DNA of 64,000 bases, taken from positions 113,177-177,176 of the forward strand of contig JABWCL010000011.1 of the NCBI GenBank assembly GCA_013360295.1, in the 5' to 3' direction. This document shows, one piece after another, positions 54,646 to 64,000 of the stretch (within the stretch, counting starts at the first letter, position 1; each line of letters begins with the position of its first letter). Below the pieces are notes generated by a model, which had not been told where the DNA came from, did not search any database, and was given only the letters and a program-made list of their open reading frames with translations. The position numbers and the translations under genes are program-made. The DNA comes from Ignavibacteriaceae bacterium (lineage in GTDB: Bacteria > Bacteroidota > Ignavibacteria > Ignavibacteriales > Ignavibacteriaceae).

Positions 54646-55533
54646 TCACTTAACAAAATAATCATACGCCGCCTTTGATAAGTCCGCTATTATTCTTTCA
54701 TTCATTTCGTCGGTTTCCTTCGAGTCTGCCACGAAAACACTAATGTAAAAGAATCTTCCGTCGGGAAGCCATACGATACCGATATCATTTGTCGCAGTTG
54801 CGATACCATTCTCATCTCTTCCCGATGATCCCGTCTTATGCGCGACCACGGTTCCCTCCGGCAGCATACCTTTTATCCTTTTCATCCCCGTTGAAGTTTC
54901 TCGCATTATCTGCCTCAGGTATTCCGTACTTTCCGGCAGAATTAATTTATTCTCATTAAACAACCGCAAAAGATAAGTCGCCGATTCGGGAGTTGACCAG
55001 TTAGCGAACTGATTTTCATAATTCTGATGCATCTCCGCTTCGTCATACACAATCGCAAACCCGGTTAATCCTTTACTTTTCAGGAATGAAGTAACCGCTT
55101 CCGGGCCGCCAATTAACCGTAATAAAATATCACAGCCATTATTATCACTCACCGCTATAGTATACCTTATTATCTCGCCAAGGGTGAGGATACCGCCTTC
55201 GGGATATTTATCCCGCATCGGGCTCCACGTATCCGTCATCAGCTCATCTTTTTTTATTCCCATCAATTGTTCGGGGGATAAACTGCCTTTATCAACTTCC
55301 GCCATTACCGCCAGCGCGATGTGGAATTTAAATACACTCTGCATCGGGAATCGAACCTCCCCGTTTAAGGTTAAGGTTTCTTCGGAATCACCACCTGAAA
55401 CCGAGACTCCAACTTTTGCGTTTTTTCCGGTTACAATCTTTTCCATTTCGTTTTTCAGCAGAGAAGTCTGTGAATAAAGATAACTGCCCTGGAGTAATAG
55501 TAAAAACACAAGTGTTATAATATTTTTCATCAT
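54646..55533 (-). CDS. Class A beta-lactamase, subclass A2-like
   Basis: The 295-residue protein has a signal peptide (1-21), S-V-F-K (Ser66-Lys69), S-D-N (129-131), an omega-loop glutamate in D-E-A-E-M-H and K-T-G (233-235), all in the right order, so it should be active. The A-E-M-H-Q, N-W-S-T-P and T-S-T-G-M-K-R-I-K-G-M-L blocks point to the PER/CfxA-like A2 group typical of Bacteroidota. It is followed downstream by no mobile genes, which suggests a chromosomal, resident enzyme. The resistance spectrum cannot be judged. Confidence 0.9.
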   Translation of the reverse strand: MMKNIITLVFLLLLQGSYLYSQTSLLKNEMEKIVTGKNAKVGVSVSGGDSEETLTLNGEVRFPMQSVFKFHIALAVMAEVDKGSLSPEQLMGIKKDELMTDTWSPMRDKYPEGGILTLGEIIRYTIAVSDNNGCDILLRLIGGPEAVTSFLKSKGLTGFAIVYDEAEMHQNYENQFANWSTPESATYLLRLFNENKLILPESTEYLRQIMRETSTGMKRIKGMLPEGTVVAHKTGSSGRDENGIATATNDIGIVWLPDGRFFYISVFVADSKETDEMNERIIADLSKAAYDYFVK

Positions 55534-55535
55534 AA

Positions 55536-56879
55536 TTACTTCGTAATGTTAAACTTCTTTGTTATTGTATATCTGCCGCTCTCAAGAGTATAATAATACA
55601 CCCCTGATGCCAGGCCATCCGAATCGAACTGTACGGAATACTCTCCCGGTTCCTTCACCTCTTCAATCAGCATTTTTACTTCCCTGCCAAGCAGATCAAA
55701 TACCCTTATCCTTATCAACTGATTTGGATCAGTCTGCCAGGGTACGGAAAATTTTATTATCGTGCTTTGTGAGCCGCCCTCGGAACCAAAGGGATTGGGA
55801 TAGTTCTGGGAGAGTGTAATACGCGCTGATATATCCTCGTGGGTTTCATCCGCGGAAGTAACCGAAGATGATGAATACCTGTAGATAGTGGACCCGCCCG
55901 CGTACCCGGTGGAATCGTCTATCATCCAGAACCGGTTTACCCTCGCGCCAAACCCGGCCGCGTGCCAGGTCTCTCCCCCGTCGGTTGTTTCATAACAGGG
56001 ATAAGTAGTATTGCCACCCACCCATCCGAGGTTCTCATTCGCGAAGCCAATCCCTTGTACATAATAATGAAATGTTGAGAGGGGTTTTTCCGTCCAGGTC
56101 ATTCCTCCGTCAGTTGTTTTGAGAAAGTTAACCGCGCTTGCCCGGTTCCTTTGCAGTGAGACATAACCGGTCTTCCTGGTCGGGAAGTCAATTTTCCAGC
56201 ACCATTCCCCTTTTCTTGAAGTCACTATTTTCGTTTCCCAGGAAAACCCTCCGTCGGAGGTAAAGGCAATGATTCCCCTCGAACTATCATTCGGCGCGCC
56301 GTCACCACCAATAAGGAAACCGCTGTCGGGCGTGAAGAAATGAACATCTATGAGGGACTTAAAAATGTGCCCGACATCAGAAACCATCCACGAGATTCCG
56401 CCGTCAGTGCTTCTGATAAAATGATTCGGTCCTCTGACTCTCCCTGCGGCTACGATATTCTGTGCGTCTATCACCTGCAATCCGCATATGCCCCTTGGCT
56501 TCGGACCGATAAAATTATTCACCGGAGTCCAGTTCAGCCCTCCGTTCGTTGTACTGAATAAAATGTTTGTATCCGTTTGACCTCCGAACTCTTCGGTACC
56601 AAGGTTGCCGACCCAGCCGTGGAGTGAATCAGCAAAACCGATTGAACGGAAATAAATTTTACTGTTATCGTATAGTTTTACCCAGTTATCTCCGCCGTTG
56701 ATCGTCCGCCAAATTTGCCCGGAACCGTTAACTGCCCACCCAACACGCTTATTAATAAAGGTTATATCATCGTGACGCGGACCTGAAGGCGCACCGGTTA
56801 TGGCGCTCCAGGATGCCTGTGGGTAAGCGTTGGTTAATAAAACAAAAAAGAGAAAGAGTGTCTTTATTAAAGGTCGCAT
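55536..56879 (-). CDS. Secreted YCF48/BNR-repeat beta-propeller with T9SS sorting domain
   Basis: ATG 56879 gives a normal signal peptide (M-R-P-L-I-K-T-L-F-L-F-F-V-L-L-T-N-A); ATG 56891 is also in frame. The 447-residue protein has repeated T-x-D-G-G-x-x-W motifs of BNR/YCF48 propellers at about 65, 115, 165, 215, 265 and 305. The C-terminal type IX sorting domain has L-S-Q-N-Y-P-N-P-F. It is a surface-exported propeller of unknown binding partner. The stop lies 2 bases from the beta-lactamase ATG, so they may be co-transcribed. Confidence 0.88.
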   Translation of the reverse strand: MRPLIKTLFLFFVLLTNAYPQASWSAITGAPSGPRHDDITFINKRVGWAVNGSGQIWRTINGGDNWVKLYDNSKIYFRSIGFADSLHGWVGNLGTEEFGGQTDTNILFSTTNGGLNWTPVNNFIGPKPRGICGLQVIDAQNIVAAGRVRGPNHFIRSTDGGISWMVSDVGHIFKSLIDVHFFTPDSGFLIGGDGAPNDSSRGIIAFTSDGGFSWETKIVTSRKGEWCWKIDFPTRKTGYVSLQRNRASAVNFLKTTDGGMTWTEKPLSTFHYYVQGIGFANENLGWVGGNTTYPCYETTDGGETWHAAGFGARVNRFWMIDDSTGYAGGSTIYRYSSSSVTSADETHEDISARITLSQNYPNPFGSEGGSQSTIIKFSVPWQTDPNQLIRIRVFDLLGREVKMLIEEVKEPGEYSVQFDSDGLASGVYYYTLESGRYTITKKFNITK

Positions 56880-56891
56880 TCTGATTATCAT

Positions 56892-57489
56892 TAAATATTA
56901 TCTTGGAGAGAGAAGGATAAGCATAATAAAAACATTACGCAAGAAGAGGGAATAATTATTTTTACGGCAACTATACCGATTCCGAAAAAGCCGGCACTGA
57001 ATGAAACTTAAGGCGAGCCTTGAATAGGTTTTCACGCTCTCTTCCTCCCGGCTAACCAGAAGATTTCATCAAACAAAATGATACTTCCGCGTTTCATTTT
57101 ACCGGAGATAAGATTAAAAGACCGAAGCGTGGGCTACTCTATATGGTGCCCAACAATAAAACATAAATCAAAATTATTGTCGTTTAGGAGAGCAGTGAGA
57201 TGAACAGAAAATTTCCCGGCTGTGCTCTCGATGTTATCGGGATCCGCTACGGCAATACCATTATTTGCTGTTTATGTGAGCGGCGAAGCGCCCTCAAAAG
57301 TCAACTGTTCCGCCGGAGGAATGTTTCGCGGAAGCAATATACATCGCGGAGATGCCGGTACAGGTTCCCGGCTCGGGTACTTTTCCCGGCTTTGAAGCCG
57401 GTGCAAGTTAATAAATAAACCTGCACCAGAATTCCTGCCCAGAAGCTTGGCTGCACAGCCCTTAAGACAGCTTCATATAAGAACCGCCT
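56892..57489. other. Non-coding gap with small hairpin, 598 bases
   Basis: A 72-codon plus-strand frame at 57200-57418 has no family match and I do not call it. A perfect hairpin CCGGCTT-TG-AAGCCGG lies at 57386-57401 and AGAACCG...CGGTTCT at 57480-57498, the latter overlapping the stop of the VOC gene. Neither has a T-run. The rest looks like promoter and spacer sequence. Confidence 0.4.
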
Positions 57490-57966
57490 TTACGGTTCTA
57501 CCCGCTCAAGATCCATTGCAAATACAATAAAGTGCCCGCTGTTGTCCCGTATCACCATTTCACGTGTTCCGTAAAACGTTTCGGGAATGTATCTTTCAAT
57601 AGTGACTTTCTTCTCTTTAAGCTCATCCACCAGTTCATCGAACTCCGTGATATCAATATAGAGGATGATCGAGCCCGCAGCCGGCTTAATATCGTCATTG
57701 GGAAAACCCTGCTTTAGCGATTCAATATCCTGAAACATCACCGTAACGCTGTCCCGTTTCAGCATCGCGAATAAAAACTTACCTGTATCCGGTATCGTCA
57801 ATACGGTGCTGAAACCGAGTTTCCCGACATAAAACTCACAAGTAGCGTTCACGTCTTTCACAACAAGGTTTGGGGTTACCTGTTTGAAGAACGGTTTTGG
57901 ATTTTCCTGTGAATAAACAACAGTCGTTAATAATAAAACCGTCAGAATTAAAAATCTATACATCAT
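57490..57966 (-). CDS. Exported VOC superfamily protein
   Basis: The 158-residue protein has a signal peptide (M-M-Y-R-F-L-I-L-T-V-L-L-L-T-T-V-V-Y-S) and one VOC unit starting V-T-P-N-L-V-V-K-D-V-N-A-T. A signal peptide on a VOC protein is uncommon. It follows the Tricorn-like gene by 15 bases and is probably its operon partner. Confidence 0.85.
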   Translation of the reverse strand: MMYRFLILTVLLLTTVVYSQENPKPFFKQVTPNLVVKDVNATCEFYVGKLGFSTVLTIPDTGKFLFAMLKRDSVTVMFQDIESLKQGFPNDDIKPAAGSIILYIDITEFDELVDELKEKKVTIERYIPETFYGTREMVIRDNSGHFIVFAMDLERVEP

Positions 57967-57981
57967 ATAACTTTGATTAAT

Positions 57982-60900
57982 TTATTTGTTTGTTTTGTTT
58001 ATTTGTTTCAATAATTCGTCAACTGCCGCCTTTAATTGCTCATCCGTTCCTTTCGCTTTAGCGCCGGGAGAGTTTTCCACGATAATATTTGGCACCGCCG
58101 GCCCCTCAACCTCCTGGTTGACATTTGTCGCGCTGGTAAACCAGCCGCGGAAAGGCATTCTGACCATTGAACCATCCATCAGCCCTTTAGCGCCGGTGGA
58201 TATTACCGAACCGTTTGTAGGCACACCCACAAGCGTCCCGATGCCAAGAGTCTTATATGCGTGAGAAAATATTTCCGCGTTTGAGTAAGATGACTCATTG
58301 CAAAGCGCGACTGACGGCTTTAACCAAGGCGCGTAAGGAAGCCTTTCCCCGGTCGGATAATACTGCCTGAATTTCATTTTCTCCTTTTCCAGATCTTTTG
58401 CGGCGCCGCGCGGAATTGTATAAGCGTGCTGCTTATAATTAAGTACCAGCATCAGATAATCGGTAGTGAAGCCGCCACCGTTAAACCTCACATCAATGAC
58501 AATTCCCTCTTTTCCGTAACCTGCGGCAGCAAGTTCTCTTTCAAATACTTCGAAACTTGGCATACTCATTCCCTGGATGTGAATATACCCGAGTTTGCCA
58601 TTACTGTATTTATCCGTCAGTTTCTTTCTATCAGCCACCCACTCTTCATATAATAATTGCCTCAGGTCGTTTGCGGGACGCAAGACTACTTCGCGCTTTT
58701 CTCCTTTTTCGTTTTCAACTTCGAGCAGCAACAATTTATCCACAGTTCCCTCAAGCAGGGAGAAGAAATTCAAGTCTGTGTTATATTCCGTGCCGTTAAC
58801 GGATGTAATTATATCTCCCTCATTGAGCCGAGACGTTTCTTTACTCGCGGGTGAATAAGGGATAACCCTTGCAACCTTCATTCCGTTCTTCACCGGAAAG
58901 AGTTCCGCTCCCGTCATACCGCTGGTTAGCTTTTGAGTCTCTGCTCTGTCATTGGAGGAAAGGCCCATATGGCTCGAATTAAGTTCACCCAGCATATAAT
59001 TGAACGCGTAACCAAAATCCGCGGAAGTGGAAGCAAGCATACAGAGAGGCTTATAAAGGCTTTTTAATTCATCCCAGTCTTTTCCGTGGAATCCGGGGTC
59101 ATAAAATCCATCGCGAATCGCGCGCCAGGCTTCTTCGAATATCTGCTCTTTCTCCTTTTCAAAATCAACTTTCATTGTCATTGAATATGGGAGTGATTCC
59201 TGCTTCTCTGATTTCACATCAAATTTATTCAGAGAACCGCCCATCCTGAAAAAGTAAATTGATGAAACATCTTTATCCGTCGAAAGCGCGTAAGGATTTG
59301 TACCTCCCTTAGTCAGTTCTTTCAGGTCTTTGCCATTCCACTTAATACTGTAAAGATCACTACCTTTCGCGGTGCTGCTGGTTGCCGTGAAGTAAAATGT
59401 TTCACCATCCCTTGATATTACAAAATTCCATTCCGTGCCGGGGAAAGAAGTCACCTGAGTCAGGCGCTCGTATATGTTTTCAAAATCAATTTTAACCGGT
59501 TTCACTTTAGCGCTGTCCTTTGAATCGGATTTTTTATCTTCTTTTTTGGGCGCAGGAGCGTCCCTCTCCTCCCAATCGGTTCTCGTTTTCTCCCAGTCTT
59601 CTTTTTTCAGCCAGGCAAACCAAACGTCTACGCTCCGGTTATTTCTCTCTGAAATAAAACCAAGTTTGCTCCCGTCGGCGCTCCAGAAAGGTGACCTGTC
59701 ACCTCTCGGGTGCATTGAGACATTGACCGGAGCGGCATCCTTTTTTATTTCGTGAATAAATATCTCATCATTAAAATAGAGATCGGTCAAAGAATAGGCG
59801 AGATAGCGGCTGTCAGGGCTGAAAGCAACTCCTGAGGGTTCCGCCCAGCCTTTAAGAAGGGTAATCTCATTACTCATTTTCCCCGAGGCGCTTATTGATG
59901 CCGCCAAAAGATTGCCGGCACCCAAAAGATACACTATTGATTTTCCATCGGGAGAGATCACCGGCGATGATTCATCCTCATCAGTATCGGTAAGCCTGGT
60001 TATTTTATGTTTAAGCGCCCTGAAAATTCCCGGGCGGTCTTTATCGTCAGGCTGAACCATATAAAGATCAAAATTATTATCTTCGCGGTCGGATGTAAAT
60101 ATGATTGTGGAATCATTCAGCCATACTGGGTTCATATCGCGGAATGGATGATTGGAAAGGTTAACGCTTCTCGTTTTTTCTTTATCCGCTTCCTTTACGA
60201 ATAACTCACCGCGCACGACAAGGGCAGCTAATTTACCGTTAGGAGAGATAGCGTATTCAGTTGCTTCCTTCGCGAATGTCCGTGATACAACAGGATCAAA
60301 CTTAAAATCCGAACTTGCGTCAACCGATATCTTTTCGGGTGTGCCGCCGGACTTCATAAAGAAAAGGTCCGCGCCCTGTTCCATCACAATTGATTTCCCG
60401 TCGCCGCTGACGCTGAAATATCTTACCGCGTAATCAGCAAAGGCGGTCAGCTGAGCCGGTGCTCCGGCGGGTTTTCCTTCAGCATCTATTTTCTGTGAGT
60501 AAAGATTGTATTTTCCTTTTGCGGCGCTAAGAAAATATAATGTTGAATTATCACCCCATTGCGGAAGAATGTCATTTTTAGGTGATGAAGTTAATTTGCT
60601 GTAAATCTTATTAACTGTATTATAAAGCCATATATCCCTCTGAGCGGCGCCGCTGTATGCTTCGCGCTGTACCTGGTTGGACCCGCGGACAAACGCGATA
60701 AACTTCCCGTCCGGTGAAGGAGCCGGTTCGAAACCTATTTCATCCATAAGCCTGTATTCCGTAGCGAGCCCGTTATCAAGAGCGTATATCTCCTGTTCCC
60801 TTTCCAGCTGCACAAATTCCCTGACTGTGGTAAACAATATCCTGCCGTTCTTTTCAACCGAGGAAAGAAAATCGGGAGCTGAGTTATAAGTCAGCTGCCT

Positions 60901-61194
60901 CGGAGTTCCGCCACCAGCGCTTATCGCGAAAAGGTCGAAATTACCGTACCTGTTGGAGGAAAAGAAAATATCCTTACCGTCATAACTGAACCGCGGAAGC
61001 ATTTCAGTAGCTTCGTGCACGGTAATTCGGGCTGCTTTACCGCCTGTTGACGGCACTGTCCAGATATCGCCGTGATAGGAAAAAGCGATCTGGGAACCGT
61101 CAAAGTTCAGTGATGGCTGGCGCAGCATCTTTGACTGCGCGCCCCCCGCGACTGTGAGGAGTAGTGTCAGGGTTATTATGTATAATGATTTCAT
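57982..61194 (-). CDS. Tricorn-like protease (S41 family), exported
   Basis: The 1070-residue protein has a signal peptide (1-19), then a beta-propeller with WD40/TolB-like P-D-G-K repeats to about 620. A helical linker, a PDZ domain (about 765-850: L-N-E-G-D-I-I-T-S-V-N-G) and an S41 catalytic domain follow. Key residues seen are the His in N-S-S-H-M-G, the I-D-V-R-F-N-G-G-G strand and the Ser in E-S-S-Y-S-N-A-E-I-F-S-H. Tricorn relatives trim peptides; the bacterial homologue here is periplasmic or secreted. Confidence 0.93.
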   Translation of the reverse strand: MKSLYIITLTLLLTVAGGAQSKMLRQPSLNFDGSQIAFSYHGDIWTVPSTGGKAARITVHEATEMLPRFSYDGKDIFFSSNRYGNFDLFAISAGGGTPRQLTYNSAPDFLSSVEKNGRILFTTVREFVQLEREQEIYALDNGLATEYRLMDEIGFEPAPSPDGKFIAFVRGSNQVQREAYSGAAQRDIWLYNTVNKIYSKLTSSPKNDILPQWGDNSTLYFLSAAKGKYNLYSQKIDAEGKPAGAPAQLTAFADYAVRYFSVSGDGKSIVMEQGADLFFMKSGGTPEKISVDASSDFKFDPVVSRTFAKEATEYAISPNGKLAALVVRGELFVKEADKEKTRSVNLSNHPFRDMNPVWLNDSTIIFTSDREDNNFDLYMVQPDDKDRPGIFRALKHKITRLTDTDEDESSPVISPDGKSIVYLLGAGNLLAASISASGKMSNEITLLKGWAEPSGVAFSPDSRYLAYSLTDLYFNDEIFIHEIKKDAAPVNVSMHPRGDRSPFWSADGSKLGFISERNNRSVDVWFAWLKKEDWEKTRTDWEERDAPAPKKEDKKSDSKDSAKVKPVKIDFENIYERLTQVTSFPGTEWNFVISRDGETFYFTATSSTAKGSDLYSIKWNGKDLKELTKGGTNPYALSTDKDVSSIYFFRMGGSLNKFDVKSEKQESLPYSMTMKVDFEKEKEQIFEEAWRAIRDGFYDPGFHGKDWDELKSLYKPLCMLASTSADFGYAFNYMLGELNSSHMGLSSNDRAETQKLTSGMTGAELFPVKNGMKVARVIPYSPASKETSRLNEGDIITSVNGTEYNTDLNFFSLLEGTVDKLLLLEVENEKGEKREVVLRPANDLRQLLYEEWVADRKKLTDKYSNGKLGYIHIQGMSMPSFEVFERELAAAGYGKEGIVIDVRFNGGGFTTDYLMLVLNYKQHAYTIPRGAAKDLEKEKMKFRQYYPTGERLPYAPWLKPSVALCNESSYSNAEIFSHAYKTLGIGTLVGVPTNGSVISTGAKGLMDGSMVRMPFRGWFTSATNVNQEVEGPAVPNIIVENSPGAKAKGTDEQLKAAVDELLKQINKTNK

Positions 61195-61390
61195 AAAAGC
61201 ACCGGTTTTTATTTTTGCAAAATTAACGCTCTAAAGATAAAAATTTTGAGGTTCGTTTCTTTATAAAAAATGGCGAAATGGGATGGGGCCCAAGGGCATT
61301 TGGGACGGAGATATTGAATGTTTATGTATTTTTTTGGGGGGATTGCGATTTTGATTGGAAGTACCTGGCGGCAAGTTGACTATTAGAATC

Positions 61391-62218
61391 TTACGGATAA
61401 TATTGATAAATAAACTTCCTCACGGTTTCGGGTTTTCCCTTTTTGTCATATGAGACGGACTGCAGTTTATTGCCTGCCGGATCGTATGAAGCGGCGCCTG
61501 AAGGATATATGCTTCCGTCGTTATTGTACCGCTCCCATTCCGTACGGTTATTGTTTATATCATAAGTGTACCTGTAAACAAAAACGACATCATCGTTCCG
61601 GTCATACATTATCTCTTCATAAACATTGCCCCGTTCATCGTATCCGAACGTAATACGCGACCGCTGTTATCCGTCCGGTCCGGTTATGCGCGCTTCCGCC
61701 AGCCTGCCCTGCGTATTGTATGCCTTTGTTTTTATAAGCCTGATAAGTCCGCCGCCGCCGATGGTTTCTGACCAGGACTCCCTCCCGAATGCGTCATATT
61801 TGTACTTCGTAAAATTAAATACATCCCCATCGGCGGTTTTTCCGGTGTGTTCAATAATGTGTCCGGTATTGTTGTACCTATATTCAAATCTTGTATCGCT
61901 CTCCTTTTCCGGGAAATGCCACTCAGACCTGATCCTCCGTCCGGCTGCATCATAAAAATATCTCCCCCTCTGGTCTTCTTCACCCTGTTCATTGTAATGA
62001 ACATACACCCTGGCGCGCCCGGTACGGTCAAATTCCACCTTCTCCTCAGGGAGGGAATTCACGAGGATCTTCTTTCCCTGCAGGTTAACCAGTATCGTCA
62101 GCCTCGACTTGATCCTGCAGAGTTTTATCCGTTTTATCTCTTCTGTTACAATATTCATAGCGGTACACGCTAAAAATATCCAAGAGGCGGAAAGGGGCAA
62201 AGGTATAATTTCCCCCAT
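61391..62218 (-). pseudogene. YD-repeat-like gene interrupted by an in-frame stop
   Basis: Residues 1-183 (62218-61667) and a further 91 residues (61666-61391) lie in the same minus-strand frame, separated only by a TAA at 61667-61669. The second part has lost its own start: its true first residues read Q-R-S-R-I-T-F-G-Y-D-E-R-G-N-V-Y-E-E-I before the ATG at 61609. Both halves share Y-x-Y-D-x-x-G-R/N repeats like those of YD/RHS-type and wall-associated proteins. Thus a 275-residue gene carries one nonsense codon. M-N-I-V-T at residue 21 may be the real start. Confidence 0.7.
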
Positions 62219-62283
62219 ATATCCTATAAAAAACCCCTGGTAAATGTTAAATTGTTGTTCTGTTTTAGAATAATTATGAATAG

Positions 62284-63249
62284 ATGAAAGTAACCGAACA
62301 CTTACAAAAGGCCGCCGGGCCGCTGATCAGTTTTGAGATAATCCCGCCAAAACGGGGCGGGGATATCAAAGGGCTCCTGGCGGTAATTGAGGATATATCC
62401 AAATATAACCCTCCCTTTATTGACATAACCAGCCACGCGGCGGAAGTTTATTACGACGAAACTGACACGGGAATTAAAAAGATAATTAAGCGGAAGCGAC
62501 CGGGCACTCTTGGTATCTGCGCACTAATACAAAACAAATATAACATTGAAGCTGTCCCACATATTTTATGCAAGGGATTTACCAGGGAAGAAACTGAGGA
62601 CTTTCTCATTGAACTGAATTACCTCGGAATTGAGAATGTGCTTGCTATCCGCGGCGACGACAGCGGCTATAACAAACCGCTCCCCGCCGGCAGAAGCGCC
62701 AATGTTTACGCGGGCGACCTGGTTCAGCAGATAGCGGATATGAACAAGGGAAAGTATCTCGAAGAAGGATTGCTGGACGCCAAACCATCCAATTTCTGCG
62801 TGGGTATAAGCGGCTACCCCGAGAAGCATTTTGAAGCACCGAACCTGGAAACCGACATCCTCTACGCGAAAAAGAAAGTCGAGGCCGGAGCAGAATACAT
62901 AGTTACACAAATGTTTTATGACAATAAAGTTTTTTTTGATTACGTAGATAAATGCCGCGCGGCAGGGATTAATGTTCCGATCATACCCGGATTAAAGATA
63001 CTTGCCGTTAAAAGTCATTTAACTACATTGCCCAGAGACTTTTATATAAACATTCCGGTTGAACTTTCGGAAGAAGTGATGAAAGCAAAACCCGATCACG
63101 TCCTTGATATAGGCGTTGACTGGGCAGTTCGACAGGTAACCGGCCTGCTTGACCGCGGAGTCCCGGCGGTTCACTTTTACATTATGCAGAACTCAAGGCC
63201 TGTTACCAAACTGATGGATAAACTGAAACTACATAAAAAAATATTTTAA
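62284..63249 (+). CDS. metF: 5,10-methylenetetrahydrofolate reductase
   Basis: The 321-residue TIM-barrel flavoprotein has S-F-E-I-I-P-P-K-R-G-G-D (16-27), D-I-T-S-H-A-A-E, N-V-L-A-I-R-G-D-D and Q-M-F-Y-D-N. It makes 5-methyl-THF for methionine synthesis. It stands just before a Gfo/Idh gene (8 bases). Confidence 0.95.
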   Translation: MKVTEHLQKAAGPLISFEIIPPKRGGDIKGLLAVIEDISKYNPPFIDITSHAAEVYYDETDTGIKKIIKRKRPGTLGICALIQNKYNIEAVPHILCKGFTREETEDFLIELNYLGIENVLAIRGDDSGYNKPLPAGRSANVYAGDLVQQIADMNKGKYLEEGLLDAKPSNFCVGISGYPEKHFEAPNLETDILYAKKKVEAGAEYIVTQMFYDNKVFFDYVDKCRAAGINVPIIPGLKILAVKSHLTTLPRDFYINIPVELSEEVMKAKPDHVLDIGVDWAVRQVTGLLDRGVPAVHFYIMQNSRPVTKLMDKLKLHKKIF

Positions 63250-63257
63250 GGTTTTCA

Positions 63258-64000
63258 ATGCTGAAACTGAAAAGACAAAAATCGAAGAAGGTGAAATGGG
63301 GCGTAGCCGGCTGCGGACGATTTACCGAATCCGCTTTTCTGCCGACAATGCTTCTTTACCGCAAAGCGAAAACAGTTTCGTTATACAGCAAAGACATAAA
63401 ACGCGCCCGCTCTCTCGCGGATAAATTCGGCATTACAAACGCTACCGATAATTATGATGATTTTCTCGCGACAGACATTGACGCCGTCTATATCGGGAGC
63501 GCCAACTCCGATCACTACGAACAAGTCATTAAAGCCGCGAAAGCCGGGAAACATATCCTGTGCGACAAACCGCTCTCCATCACTGCCGCGGAAGCGTTCG
63601 AGATGGTCAGGGTGTGCGAGGATAATGGCGTGAAGTTCGCGGTTAACTATCTGTACAGGTTCCACCCTCTTCTTCAGAAAACCAGGGAACTTATAAACTC
63701 CCAGGCATTTGGTAAACTTATCTCCATCAACGCGAGTTTTAACATTAATCTTCTGCCGGGCGATAATTTCCGTTATAACAAAACGATGAGCGGCGGCGGC
63801 GCCATCCGCGATCTTGGTACTCACCTTATAGATGTGTTCCGCTACCTCGGCGGCGAAATTGTTTCCATAGAGGGAGTGATGGATAAGGTGGTATATAAAA
63901 CCGAAGTGGATGATTACGCGGCAGGTATCTGCAGATTTGAGAAAAACGGGTACGGAATTTTTAACGCTTCATTCAACAGCCCAAAAGCTTTTAACCGTGT
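63258..64000 (+). CDS. Gfo/Idh/MocA family oxidoreductase (cut by window end)
   Basis: Open from ATG 63258 to the window edge, about 247 residues. It has the NAD(P) motif G-V-A-G-C-G-R-F (15-22), the catalytic-lysine block C-D-K-P-L-S and, further on, G-G-G-A-I-R-D-L-G-T-H-L-I-D, which carries the conserved Asp/His pair. Sugar or cyclitol dehydrogenase; the substrate is not predictable. The C-terminus is outside the window. Confidence 0.9.
   Translation, partial: MLKLKRQKSKKVKWGVAGCGRFTESAFLPTMLLYRKAKTVSLYSKDIKRARSLADKFGITNATDNYDDFLATDIDAVYIGSANSDHYEQVIKAAKAGKHILCDKPLSITAAEAFEMVRVCEDNGVKFAVNYLYRFHPLLQKTRELINSQAFGKLISINASFNINLLPGDNFRYNKTMSGGGAIRDLGTHLIDVFRYLGGEIVSIEGVMDKVVYKTEVDDYAAGICRFEKNGYGIFNASFNSPKAFNR

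Noticed and set aside
55335..55360. GGAATCGAACCTCCCC resembling a tRNA T-arm on the minus strand
   Set aside because: It is within the beta-lactamase coding sequence and no cloverleaf can be built around it.
57200..57418. 72-codon frame with several Cys and Arg
   Set aside because: Unusual composition, no recognisable motif and located in a hairpin-bearing gap; it may be a remnant but cannot be supported.

Overview
The window is a moderately AT-rich bacterial chromosome segment. It most likely comes from the Bacteroidota/Ignavibacteria part of the tree. The evidence is two secreted proteins ending in type IX secretion (Por) sorting domains with the NYPNPF signature (45779-48010, 55536-56879), a 4012-residue protein with a TANFOR-like N-terminus, a Bacteroidota-type subclass A2 beta-lactamase, weak Shine-Dalgarno use and several TTG/GTG starts. 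This assignment is inferred from gene content. I saw no rRNA, tRNA, CRISPR array, transposase or integrase.

Layout. 1-420 holds the start of hflX, cut by the window edge. 802-1647 is an S9-like alpha/beta hydrolase. 1822-8571 is an accessory island ending in a strong rho-independent terminator. It begins with an AT-rich module: a tandem cREC protein whose first domain is split by a frameshift, an unknown helical protein and a WYL-like protein. A higher-GC operon follows: AAA+ ATPase, M20/M42-clan metallopeptidase, a 55-residue coiled-coil/membrane protein, a zinc-ribbon/C39 cysteine peptidase and two unknown proteins. The island closes with an AT-rich stretch carrying a lone GIY-YIG protein. 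An ATPase with two different peptidases and a small membrane anchor is the best candidate here for an undescribed system.

8664-12150 (minus strand) is a tight three-gene operon: a histidine kinase whose periplasmic sensor has c-type haem motifs, its NtrC-family sigma-54 activator, and an archaemetzincin. 12374-30206 (minus) is a second operon: the giant protein, a multi-FN3 protein, a TPR protein and an outer-membrane beta-barrel-like protein, probably a cell-surface assembly.

30767-63249 is mostly housekeeping and peripheral metabolism: dipeptidyl peptidase III, VOC proteins, a DinD/BRO protein, a DUF488-DUF488-dual OB-acyl carrier operon, an SPFH protein, phosphate acetyltransferase behind a structured leader, the A and B members of the AmmeMemoRadiSam set, a DUF2520 dehydrogenase, an orphan histidine kinase, a PIG-L deacetylase, a phosphoesterase, a secreted M23 peptidase, an SDR/AcuI pair, a KefF/KefC pair, an esterase lipoprotein, a class A beta-lactamase, a BNR-repeat secreted protein, a Tricorn-like protease, a YD-repeat-like gene broken by an in-frame stop, metF and a partial Gfo/Idh/MocA dehydrogenase.

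A perfect 18-bp palindrome at 503-520 has a decayed copy at 54466-54483, pointing to a dispersed palindromic repeat family.
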